DNA of 64,000 bases from Lathyrus oleraceus. Its lineage: Eukaryota > Streptophyta > Magnoliopsida > Fabales > Fabaceae. Within the stretch, counting starts at the first letter, position 1, and every line of letters starts with the position of its first letter. Shown piece after piece: positions 35,174 to 44,561 of the stretch. Location: NCBI RefSeq assembly GCF_024323335.1, contig NC_066582.1, positions 94,484,944 through 94,548,943 on the forward strand, read 5' to 3'. The notes under the pieces are model-generated. The model was not told the origin of the DNA and did no database searches. It worked only from the letters and a program-made list of their open reading frames with translations. Both the position numbers and the translations under genes were made by a program.

Positions 35174-35261
35174 GGATCGGATCGTGTCAATACGCCGTTT
35201 TCACATATACGTGTATGAGGCGTGACATTTGTGTTATCCGATCCAGTTGCGATGATCGCAA
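35174..35261 (+). other. Inverted-repeat cluster in LTR F
   Basis: GGATCGGAT (35174-35182) pairs perfectly with ATCCGATCC (35236-35244). Inside, GTC plus ACGCC pair with GGCGT plus GAC (35186-35196 with 35219-35226) around a near-palindromic CATATACGTGTATG. Just outside is TTGCGAT-G-ATCGCAA (35247-35261). The 3' LTR keeps the same structure at 45348-45435. If the promoter is near 34902 this lies in the transcript leader. Function unknown. Confidence 0.6.
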
Positions 35262-37273
35262 TTTTACGCTAGCAACGCCGTTGTTTTTTTTAATTCATTT
35301 TTTTTTATTTTATATATACATATATTTAGATCTGCACATTTTTTTTCATAACTAACTACCCTGATTTTTCCTAAACCCTGACAATTTCGCCACAAACTCT
35401 AAATTTCAAACCTAAAACTTTAACCGTGTTATTTCCTTTAAACCATAAACCTTTTCTTAAACCTTAACAAACCTTATTATTATTCCCTATTTTCGCTCAT
35501 ATTTATGTTATTCATACACTGTAACTGCTTCGCCCTTGTAATATTTTAAGTTTTAACTTGTAATATTTTCAGTTTTACTTTTCGCCATCTTTACTATGTA
35601 ACTGCACCAAAGCGTTGTAATAATTAGGGTTTTATTTTCTACCATTTATTTTCTGCCATTTATTTTCTGCCATTTTATTTTTCTGCCATTTATTTTTCTG
35701 CCATTTAAATTCCTGCCATTGATCCTATATTAACTGCATGGTTTAGTAATGTAGGGCGTGAAAACCTACTAAATTAATTATTTAATATTTTTCTATAACC
35801 TTTATATTTTTTGTAAATAAATAATAAATACTAACTATTTTAATAACTTTTTTTTATTACTTACTTATAATAATAAATCCTTATATATTTTGTAAATAAA
35901 ATCTAATTGACCATTTTTCTAATTGAATAATAATAATAAACCTATTAATCTAATAATTTGATATTTTCTATAATCTTTATTTATTTTGTAAATAACTAAC
36001 TTAATATTTTTCATATAACTCTTTTATTTTATAATTTGTACATTAATGTATTTTAAATTCTTTTATTATTACTAATTTATTTTAAACTCATATTTTTTCT
36101 AATAACTTCTAAAAAAATCTAACTTGTTTAACTTAAAATAATTTCTTTTAAAATTCTAACCTTTTTATTATCACTTTATTATTATTGTTATTTTATTATT
36201 GCTTTATTACCATTGTTTATTTATTATTTTATTATTATTTGGTTTTATCTATTCTATTTTTGCTTCATTATTTTCCTTATTTTAATTTTGTTTTATTTAT
36301 AATATTAGGAACAAATGTATAGGTTGTAAATTTATTCTTTCTCGCCTGATTATTATGTATCTGTCCCATAGCCATGTAATAGTTTAGGAATTTATTTTTC
36401 TTGCTTTTATTTTTGTAAATATTTATTGCGTGGTTAGTAATTTAGGGAGTGCAAAAAAAACTAACTGTAAATAATTGAACTTAGAAAATTAAATTCAAGA
36501 CAAATATCTGAAAAATAACACTCACACACGTAAGTCGATCTTTGATCGCCATCTGTACTTCCTAGGGTATTCCTCTTGGTTGCCTTCTCTAAATGGTCAA
36601 GTCCCTCGAAAATAGGGGTGTCTTAAGCAAAGTCCCTTCAAACAGAAAAATCATCAAGTCCCTATAAACTTAAAAGATCAAGTCCCTACGAGGTTGCCTA
36701 CGATATAATGATCTTGTCCCTTCGGTAAATATGATGATAGTCCCTACGAGTTGCTAAAGACACCCCTTATGTTGCCTTCATTGACCATACGATGACCCTA
36801 CGCCCGTCCCTTAAACACATCCAAGGTAATGACTACCTATTCCTTAATAATAGGGACAGTCTTACCATTGAAAGAATATACGAGAACACGAAAGACTTAA
36901 TCTAGGGTAGGTATCTCATAGTTACTTGCTCACACTTTTCAAAATTACTTTTACACCTCACAATTTCTAAACTAGGCTTTGTATACACCCATACGAGGGT
37001 CATTACAAAGTACTTAAAGAAATTTTTCTAATCACACACTACACTCTTGCAAACAAACAAAGTGAGCTAAGTAACTAAGAGCCCATGGATAACCATGGAT
37101 ATAAAGGGTGCTAATACCTTCCCTTTGTATAACCTACCCCCCGAACTCAAAATCTTTTTAAGGTCTTTCCTGTTCTTTTATGTCCTTTCCTTTTGGATAA
37201 AATAAAAGTCGGTGGCGACTCTTGCTATCCGCAACATTTAACTAAAGTCAGTTCTCCCACCGTGTTACAGAAC

Positions 37274-37291
37274 TGGCGACTCTGCTGGGGA
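37274..37291 (+). promoter_or_regulatory. Primer-binding site of element N
   Basis: TGGCGACTCTGCTGGGGA begins 4 nt after the LTR end. It starts with TGG, as required to pair with a tRNA 3' CCA. Ogre elements are reported to use a tRNA-Arg primer; I could not check the match to a tRNA sequence. Confidence 0.8.
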
Positions 37292-37994
37292 CTTAATAAA
37301 AGAGGGGTACCCTTAGGAATTAGATCACTTTAAAATTGTTTGCCTTGTTTGCTTTATACTTATCTGTTGGGTGCTCTTATGTGTGAAAGACCCTAACCCG
37401 GATCTAGTGTACCTTAGGTAAATGGCAATAGACCAAGGAAACTGTACGGCGTATATCGATATGGTTGATCTGGTGGCCATAGTTAGTGTGACTTCTTGGT
37501 TGGTGCTTATGTTCCTTAAGCAAGTTGAGGATAATATGAGGCTGCCATATGTTGTCAATACACTAACTGACTTTTAGAACCCTAGTCATCCCATCTTGGC
37601 CTTTAGAAAGTAGTGAGATAACCGGCTTTGGTGAAGACTGAAGTTGGTTGATACTCGATACTACACTCATTGAGATCCTAAACTTGGAGGGTTTTGGTTG
37701 GCAAGTAAGTTGCCTGCTGAACAACCACCCTTGTGAAGGATCAATGATTTTGAGATCCCTTAGAACCTGGTTACTTTTGTAGGACAGGATGAATCAACTA
37801 AACTTCAGGGGAGGGTACTTACCTCTAAACCTCATGCAAGCCTTCAAACCTAGGGCTATTGTGTGACTTGTTTGTGTGTGCCACATGTTTGTGATTGAGC
37901 ATAACATCATAGCATCATCATGCATCATAAGCATAGCATTTTCACTAACCATTTCAAGGACCAAAGGATTTATCTTTGTTCTTTGTTGCAGGTC
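37292..37994 (+). other. Element N leader
   Basis: About 700 nt of untranslated leader between primer-binding site and ORF1 with no ORF of note. It ends in a T-rich tract and TTGCAG (AG at 37990-37991), three bases before the ORF1 ATG, which resembles a splice acceptor. The parallel place in element III has TTTTCAG ending at 47974, again three bases before ATG. Confidence 0.5.
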
Positions 37995-39333
37995 ATGGCT
38001 TCTGCTCGTAGGAATACTATCCGGATCAACTTTGTAAGAATACCTCCTAAGCTTAAGGAATTGGTCTCTCATGTTTCTGAAAAACTCACAGTTCATCAAG
38101 AGGCATGGTCACCTACTGGATCTAGTCACTTCAGGGTTCAATGAAGACATGATGAGTGTCCTGTTTCAGTTCTTTGACCCTAAACATCATTGCTTCACAT
38201 TTCCCGACTATCAGCTGGTTCCTACAATGGAAGAGTTCTCCAAGCTTCTGGGTATACCTATTCTTGATCAGAAACCCTTCACAGGCTTGGAAAAAGAGCC
38301 TAAACCTGAAGTCATTGCTGCAGCCTTACATTTAAAGAAATCAGACATTGTCCTAGAAACAAGGAGTGGAGTTAAGGGTATTCTTGCTAAGGTATTGATG
38401 GAGAAAGCTCAAGTATTCCTGAAGGCTATGAGTTATGATGCTTTTGAGGAGATCGTAGCCCTATCGATTTATGGCTTAGTACTGTTCCCCAATCCAGACC
38501 AGTTCATAGACGTACACGCCATCAACATATTTCTGACTCGCAATCCAGTGCCTACATTACTTGGAGACATCTTACACTCTCTTCATACCCGTACTACGAA
38601 GGCACGAGGAACTCTGATATGTTGCATACCTCTATTATCTAGGTGGTTTATTTCTCACCTTCCTCGATCAGTGATGAAGAATGAACAAGGGTTCAGGTGG
38701 TCCAAGAGGATTATGTCACTTTCTCACTCAGATATTCGTTGGTGCTCTAGATCTATGGAGAATGTTACCATCATTGACCGTTGTGGGGAGTTCCCTATTG
38801 TGCCACTCCTTGGCATAAGAGGGGGCATTACCTACAACCCTTCTTTAGCTCTACGTCAGTTTGGTTACGCTTGGACTGATGGTCCTCATGACATGCTTAT
38901 TCAGGGTATTATGTTCGACTACGACAACGATCTTCAAGGTTACCGTCAAAGGTTCATACGAGCATGGGGTAAAGTGAACAAGGTTGACAGCAAGACTCTG
39001 GAAACCAAGTACACTATTCCTATGGAACCATATCTCAGATGGGTACGATCTCGTGCTCAGACTCTTATGATGCCATATCCTGCTATCCTGCCAGTTACCA
39101 TGGAGCCTGTTGCTGAAGGAGATACTTCTTACATCATTCTTCATCCAGACATGCCCACTGACATGGAAGAGTTACAGAGGTCCTGGATCCAGTTGAAGGA
39201 GCAAAGAGATACTTTTGAGACTCATTACAAGGCAAGTCAGGAAAGAATCCTGGAGCTAACAAAACAACTTCACGAGGAGCGGAATCTCAACTCATACCTC
39301 AACACAAAGAGGAAACGTCCATGGGAGACTTAA
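37995..39333 (+). pseudogene. Ogre ORF1 (element N), one frameshift
   Basis: Extra ORF upstream of gag, a signature of Ogre elements; function unknown. ATG 37995 begins MASARRNT, matching the ORF1 start in element III (MDCGRRNT). The first ~30 codons are in a different frame from the rest: homology to element III switches frame near 38090, so a 1-nt indel has occurred there. Downstream the frame is open to TAA/TAG at 39333 and contains the conserved FTFPDYQLVPTMEEFSKLLGIP block, the SIYGLVLFPN motif, and WFISHLP. The last 60 residues are charged and helix-prone (LQRSWIQLKEQRDTFE), a likely coiled coil. Full length would be about 445 residues. It resembles plant retroelement proteins now grouped as a domain of unknown function; I recall a DUF7745-type label but could not check it. 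Confidence 0.75.
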
Positions 39334-39543
39334 AACCCCATTTTTTGTATTCATTTCATTTTTATTGTAAGCCCAAGGGGCAAACAAGTTTATTACTAAT
39401 AAAAGCTTACTTTTTGGTGGTTTAAACAAATTTGAATCCTACGGTCCTTGAAAACATTGCATAAGCATCTACATACCATATTATTGCATCACAGGTTTCT
39501 TATGAACAGGTATCTTATCTTCTCGCTGTTTATTTCAGCAGAA
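39334..39543 (+). other. ORF1-gag spacer of element N
   Basis: Non-coding. It contains a donor-like TTGTAAGCC (GT at 39366) and acceptor-like CACAG/GTTTCT and TTTATTTCAG (AG at 39537-39538), six bases before the gag ATG. The element III spacer has the same CAG/GTTTCT string. It may be an intercistronic intron. Confidence 0.35.
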
Positions 39544-41126
39544 ATGGCTCTTGAACAGACTGTCAAAGATCTCCAGGCCCAGAATGCACAATTCCAAGAG
39601 TTGATTCTGAACTCGTCCAAGGGTCCTATCAAAATTACTGCTGAAGGCCTGGTGAAGACTGTTGCTGAAGTTAGAGTGCCTCCCATGATTATTACCACTC
39701 CTGGCCCTATTCCTTATACTTCGGATAAAGCTATACCCTGGAATTACGGTTCTGATGTTTATATCCATGGTGTTAAGCAGGAACCTTTGACTGATACACC
39801 TGTTACTGATGATAACCTTGATGTTGATAATATTGCTGGATCTAGTAAGATCACCGGAAGTGGAAGAATTTTCTCTCCTCCAGCTACCTCAAAAAATACA
39901 GTTCCTCCAACTACTACCTCCACTTCTGAGCCAAGTACTGATGCTCGAGGCAAAGGTCCTGTGGTTGAACCTGTGCAAGCTGAAGCACCGACTGCTGAAA
40001 ATATCTCTAAACAGATGGAAGAAGTGCTGAAGATCATTCGTAAGAGTGATTATGATATTGTTGACCAGTTGGGGCATACTCCCTCCAAGATTTCCATGTT
40101 GTCTTTGTTGCTGTGTTCTGAGGCTCATGCTAAAGCCTTGATCAAATTCTTAAGGACTGCTCATGTACCAAATGAAATTTCTGTGGATCAATTTGAAAAT
40201 TATGTTGCACATCTGACTTATGATAATGGGTTAGGTTTTTCTGATGCTGACTTGACTCCTGCCAAAAGAAACGATAACAGAGCTTTACATATCTCCATTG
40301 AATGTAGGGGCACTACCTTGACTCATGTGTTGATAGACAATGGCTCTTCATTGAATGTACTTCCCAAAGAGGTTCTGAACAAGCTCAGTCCTGAAGATGC
40401 TGTGTTAAGACCAAGTAATATAGTGGTGAGAGCCTTTGATGATTCAAGAAGAGTGGTGCATGGAGAAATAGATCTCCCGATCAAAGTAGGCTCTCAAGTC
40501 TTCGATTCTACCTTCTATGTAATGGATATTTGTCCTGCGTACTCTTGTTTGCTTGGGCGCCCCTGGATCCACGGGGCAGGTGCTGTGACCTCCACTCTAC
40601 ATCAGAAGTTGAGATATCCGGTGAAGGGAAAGATCGTAACTGTTTATGGAGAGGAAGAATATATGGTCAGTCATGTGAATACATTTAAGTATGTTGAAGT
40701 GGAAGGTGAATATGTTGAGACTCCTTGCCAGACATTTGAAGTAGTTCCTTGGGTCGTTCCCGCTACTGAAGCTCCTCCTGTGGTTAAAAGAGTTCCTGTG
40801 GTTACCAGAGTACCTCCTACAATGGCTTCCCTCAAAGATGCTAGAGCTGTGGTTGAAGAAGGTGGTTGTACTATTTGGGGTCAGCTTCCCGACATTCCTT
40901 ACAAGTCTGACAAGTTTGGTTTGGGTTTCACTGCAGAGTCCCAGAAGGTTGTTCGTCGTGCTCATGGTGTTCGTATCACCAATCCAGGGAACATGAAAGA
41001 TCAAATCAATGTTGTGGGTGACTATAATGAAGACTACAATCTGGATAACTGGATTTTTCCTATTGTGGGTGATGGGCTCAACAATTGGAAGACTGAAGAC
41101 GTTATTCCTATCTCCTTTAGTCAGGA
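39544..41126 (+). CDS. gag-pro: Gag-protease with capsid region deleted (element N)
   Basis: ATG 39544 starts MALEQTVKDLQAQNAQFQEL, a coiled-coil gag N-terminus equivalent to MEHLEQENKYLKDEI in element III. Within 30 residues it jumps to the late gag linker (TTPGPIPYTSDKAIPW). The capsid core and the zinc-knuckle region, several hundred residues in element III, are therefore missing while the frame is kept. The rest is complete: the TGSGRIFSPP linker, LGHTPSKISMLSLLL, the protease active site LIDNGSSLNVLPK (Asp codon 40336-40338, residue 265) and YSCLLGRPWIHGAG. The unspliced frame ends at TAA 41128-41130; the inferred splice donor is at 41127. With no capsid it should not form particles alone. 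Confidence 0.87.
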
Positions 41127-41339
41127 GTAAATACTATTACTGCGTTGTTATTTTTAAGCCTTGTGCCTTACCCGGGGCACAATGGTATGCTTGTTTTGGG
41201 ATGTCATTTCATTTGCATACTTCATTCAATAAAAATCAATGGACGTTTCGTTTTCGTAAATATTGGGCTCTTTGTTTTTATTTTATTTTATTTTCATCAG
41301 CTATGTGTTCTTACACACACCCACATCACTAAAATGCAG
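41127..41339 (+). other. Ogre pro/RT intron (213 nt), element N
   Basis: Donor GTAAAT at 41127 within TCAGGAGTAAAT, acceptor ACTAAAATGCAG ending 41339. Joining base 41126 to 41340 keeps the frame (GA plus A, then TCC TCA TCC). The position and phase match the element I intron 1808-2074, although length and sequence differ. Retention in a recently moved copy suggests that splicing is normal for this family. Confidence 0.7.
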
Positions 41340-41652
41340 ATCCTCATCCACCCTGGATCCTGTTGATAACAGTTCTACTATTGCCAATTATAATTTCGAG
41401 AATCCGATCTATCAAGCTGAAGATGGAAAGGATGAAGATTGTGAAGTACCTGTAGAGCTTGCTAGGTTATTACAACAAGAAGAGAAAGTTACACAGCCGC
41501 ATGAGGAATCAATTGAGGTTGTAAATCTGGGTACTGAAGTAGACAAGAAAGAAGTCAAAATAGGAGCAGGCTTGGAAAACAGTGTCAAAGAAAGATTGAG
41601 TCGGATGTTACGTGACTATGTAGAGGTTTTCGCTGGAAAAATCAAGAGATGA
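41340..41652 (+). pseudogene. pol: RT connection fragment (element N)
   Basis: Second exon with the acidic linker and LARLLQQEEKVTQPHEE, LRDYVEVFA. It stops exactly where FAWSYEDMPGLD should follow. The sequence then jumps to the segment before RNase H, with a frame change, and ends at TGA 41650-41652. The RT palm with YVDD is absent; compared with element I about 860 bp are missing. Confidence 0.85.
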
Positions 41653-42000
41653 TATGGAATGATGAATGTCAAGAAGCTTTTGACAAAATCAAGAAGTATC
41701 TCCAAGAACCTATAAATCTGATGCCACCAGTTGAAAGAAGACCTCTAATCATGTATTTGACCGTGTTAGAAAATTCAATAGGGTGTGTGTTGGGGAAACA
41801 TGACGAGTCTGGTCGAAAAGAGCATGCAATATACTACCTTAGCAAAAGGTACCGACTGTGAAACAAGATACTCACAGCTCGAGAAAGCTTGCTATGCTTT
41901 GGCTTAGGCTGCTTGCCGACTAAGACAGTATATGTTGAATCATACCACTTTATTGATTTCTAAGATGGATCTTATCAAACATACATCTGAGAAACCTGCT
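41640..42000 (+). pseudogene. pol: RNase H fragment (element N)
   Basis: Begins with WNDECQEAFDKIKKYL and includes LIMYLTVLENSIGCVLG and YYLSK, the gypsy-type RNase H. A 1-nt frameshift follows near 41850, and TAG at 41905-41907 replaces Trp in ALAWAA. Homology ends near 42010 at EKPALSGR, where a second deletion joins it to integrase. The second RNase H and integrase N-terminus are missing, about 1.3 kb relative to element I. Confidence 0.82.
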
Positions 42001-42009
42001 CTCTCCGGA

Positions 42010-42653
42010 AGAACAACAAGATGATTACTGAACTCTGCGCGCAGTTCAAAATAAAACACCATAACTCTTCTCCGTACCGGCCAAAGATGAATGGCGCCGT
42101 GGAGGCTGCTAATAAGAGTATCAAGAAGATCATACAAAAGATGACAGTAACGTACAAAGACTGGCATGAGATGTTACCCTTTGCTCTTCATGGTTATCGC
42201 ACTTCAGCGCGCACTTCGACAGGGGCAACGCCTTTCTCTTTAGTCTACGGAATGGAAGCCGTCTTACCAGTGGAAATTCAGATTCCCTCTCTAAGAATTA
42301 TGAAAGAGGTAGATTTAGACGAGGATGAATGGATTCAGAATCGACTCGACCAGATAAATTTGATTGATGAAAAGAGACTTGCGGTTGTTTGTCATGGGCA
42401 GATATATCAGAAGTGCATGACCCAGGCATTTAACAAAAAGGTCAAGAGACAGATGTATCAAATTGGCGACTTGGTGATCAAGCGTATCATTCTACCACAA
42501 GGTGATCCCAGAGGCAAATGGACCCCCACATACGAAGGGCCATTTGTAGTTAAGAAGGTATTCTCTGATGGAGCCATGATACTTGCTACAATGGATGGCG
42601 AAGACTTCCCACATCCCGTGAACGCGGACATAGTTAAAAAATACTACGCATGA
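42010..42653 (+). pseudogene. pol: Integrase C-terminal fragment (element N)
   Basis: Begins just after the second catalytic Asp (equivalent of NNKMMEELC) and runs open to TGA 42651-42653. The catalytic Glu (GAVEAANK) and the C-terminal domain with EGPFVVKKVF remain, ending HPVNADIVKKYYA. Zinc domain and both catalytic Asp residues are deleted, so it cannot integrate DNA. Confidence 0.88.
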
Positions 42654-42659
42654 AAGAGA

Positions 42660-42851
42660 CCCGCTAGGTCGACGTATCTAGGCAAAAATAAGGGCATCCC
42701 GGCGAACCAAAAAGATTCGGGCAAAAATTAGGGATAAACATATAAAAATGTACACCCGGCAAGTCGAAAACCTGAAAAGGCGGCTTGGGCAAAAAAGGGT
42801 ATCCTGGTGGACTGAAAACCTGAAAAGGCGGTCCAGGCAAAAATTAGGGAT
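42660..42851 (+). ncRNA. Tandem stem-loops after integrase stop (element N)
   Basis: Four units. Units a (42660-42694) and b (42696-42735) are partly decayed. Unit c (42754-42800): outer ACCC/GGGT, middle CAAGTCG (42760-42766) with CGGCTTG (42781-42787), AAAA bulge, inner CCT-GAAA-AGG. Unit d (42801-42851) abuts it: outer ATCCT/GGGAT, middle TGGACTG (42808-42814) with CGGTCCA (42829-42835), AAAA bulge, CCT-GAAA-AGG. The array begins 6 nt after the stop codon. Confidence 0.62.
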
Positions 42852-44475
42852 TAAAGCGTACGACTATGTCCCGTTCTCAGTCAGCTTCATCCAAGTTCAA
42901 AGGACTGAACAAGCCAATCACCTTTATCCGACAGCAGGAGATGAGAGGCTTGAAGACATAATGACAGTAGTGGAATTAAAATCAATAGGACTTTTTCTGC
43001 ATAGCTTTCTCTTTGTTTGCTTGACAATCTCCTCTTACTAGGATTTCTGTCTCCCTGTACACAAATTGCCTGTTTATAGGCCCTCTTTCAAAATCGATAC
43101 AATTTTATTTCCAAAAAGATGCTTTTATTTTACTTTCTTTGTTTTGTTTGCATAAACGTCCATTGATTTAGTTTGAATTAATTAATGCATTTGAATATGA
43201 TCGATGTTTACCAAAAATACATGCATAAAATAGCAATAGCAATTACTAAAAGACTTCAGGATCGAGGAGAAGGTCTAACCATGCGTTCCAATGAATCCGG
43301 TTACAAATCCTTTCCCCAGCAAAACTAGTCATTTCCCAGAAGAAATGGGCATCGCTAGACAGACTGGTCATCTCTTTTATCCTCAGTCGGGATACTCAGG
43401 AACTTATTCCTTCAATAGAAGTACGACGAACGAATACGGGAAGTGACAAATACTATACTATCAAACAAGACGGGAACGAGTTCCTCATATTCTTCAGCAA
43501 CGAATCGGGATTTATTTTCCCTAGCCAGCAGTTGTTATACAAAGATATCCGGACGCTTCAGGCCGCATGATTCATACATACATCATTTACATCATACCAT
43601 AGCATATCCATAAGTGCATAATACATTTACTTAGATGCACCATGCCATGCATGCATACATATTGCATAAACTAACCTTTTCCTTGCAGGATGGTTATATA
43701 CAGATAAAATACTATCAACAATTCACAACAGGTCAGAAACGATCCATACGAAGATCTAGTGCTGATACTTAATCATTACTCAAGGTGTCCTTGGATAGTA
43801 GGCAAACGGTCTATACGAAGATCTATTCCCTAGTCCAGGATGTTTTCAGGAGAGTTAATCCTGATACTCTTTTGTCCTCGGATAGTAGGCAAACGGTCTA
43901 TACGAAGATCTATTCCCTAGTCCATGATATTTTCAGGAGATTTCATCCTGATATTCTTTTGTTCTTGGATAGTAGGCAAACGGTCTATACGAAGATCTAT
44001 TCCCTAGTCCAGGATATTTTCAGAAGATTTAATCCTGATATTCTTTTGTTCTTGGATAGTAGGCAAACGGTCTATACGAAGATCTATTCCCTAATCCAGG
44101 ATATTTCTAGAAGAGATAATCATCACGAAGATTTATTTCTACTGGTCTATTCAACAATTCAAAACAGTTCAGAGACGATCTATACGAAGGTCTAGTGTTG
44201 ATACTTAATTCAGAAAGAAATCGCCACGAAGATTTGGAATTGACACTTAAATTAAAAGTATGTTCTTAGATACGATTCAGAGACGGCCTATACGAAGACC
44301 TAGTACTGATATCTAGTATCAACATCAAGATATTATCACCTCCTGATATTATGGATGGCATCTATAAGCCCATCTCCAGTTCTTCCAAGTGGCATCTTCA
44401 AGCCCACTTAAGCATATACAACTAGTCATCAGTGTTACTTTACGCACCGGCGAGTGCAAATTTTTGGGCTTTTGT
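42852..44475 (+). other. Element N 3' UTR
   Basis: Non-coding apart from the repeat ORF described separately. It includes an acceptor-like AACCTTTTCCTTGCAG ending at 43688 and CCCAG modules (43313-43345) recalling the element I 3' UTR. It is much shorter than the element I 3' UTR. Confidence 0.6.
43793..44140 (+). repeat. Four 87-bp tandem repeats, open in one frame
   Basis: Units begin GGATAGTAGGCAAACGG at 43793, 43880, 43967 and 44054: an exact 87-bp period, hence 29 codons. The frame 43785-44195 is open through all four, giving a repeat starting DSRQTVYTKIYSL. Each unit contains CAGGAT...ATCCTG, able to pair. The last copy decays into related TCTATACGAAG fragments up to about 44300. No known protein is recognised; the array is more likely a 3' UTR satellite seed than a gene. 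Confidence 0.9.
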
Positions 44476-44561
44476 GTTCAATCCCCTTCAACCTTCCAAG
44501 TCACGAATGGCACACAAGCCAATCTAACTCCTCAGGTTTCAGAAAATTGAACAGGGGCAGC
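44476..44561 (+). promoter_or_regulatory. Terminal hairpin and polypurine tract, element N
   Basis: GTTCAAT (44476-44482) pairs with ATTGAAC (44546-44552). The nine bases AGGGGCAGC (44553-44561) then lead into the 3' LTR, with the same spacing as in elements I and II. Confidence 0.62.

Larger units (their letters stand above)
34308..37269 (+). repeat. LTR F, 5' LTR of element N (2962 bp)
   Basis: TG...CA ends. Contents in order: TATATATATTTA near 34902 as TATA candidate, a pure AT microsatellite (35049-35140), a long inverted repeat (35174-35244) and palindrome (35247-35261), five short TTTTCTGCCATTTATT-like repeats (about 35637-35720), an AT-rich stretch (35800-36330), AATAAA at 37201-37206 and TGGCGACTCT at 37213-37222. 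Unrelated in most of its length to LTRs A-E and G, but the last few hundred bases share the GGGTGCTAATACCTTCCC motif. Non-coding. Confidence 0.95.

Noticed and set aside
35022..35225. ORF encoding alternating Ile-Tyr residues
   Set aside because: Simple translation of the AT microsatellite.
38071..38144. Reading ORF1 of N as starting at the ATG at 38071
   Set aside because: Homology to the element III ORF1 begins with the ARRNT segment at 37995 in another frame, so the 38071 ATG is most likely an artefact of the frameshift.
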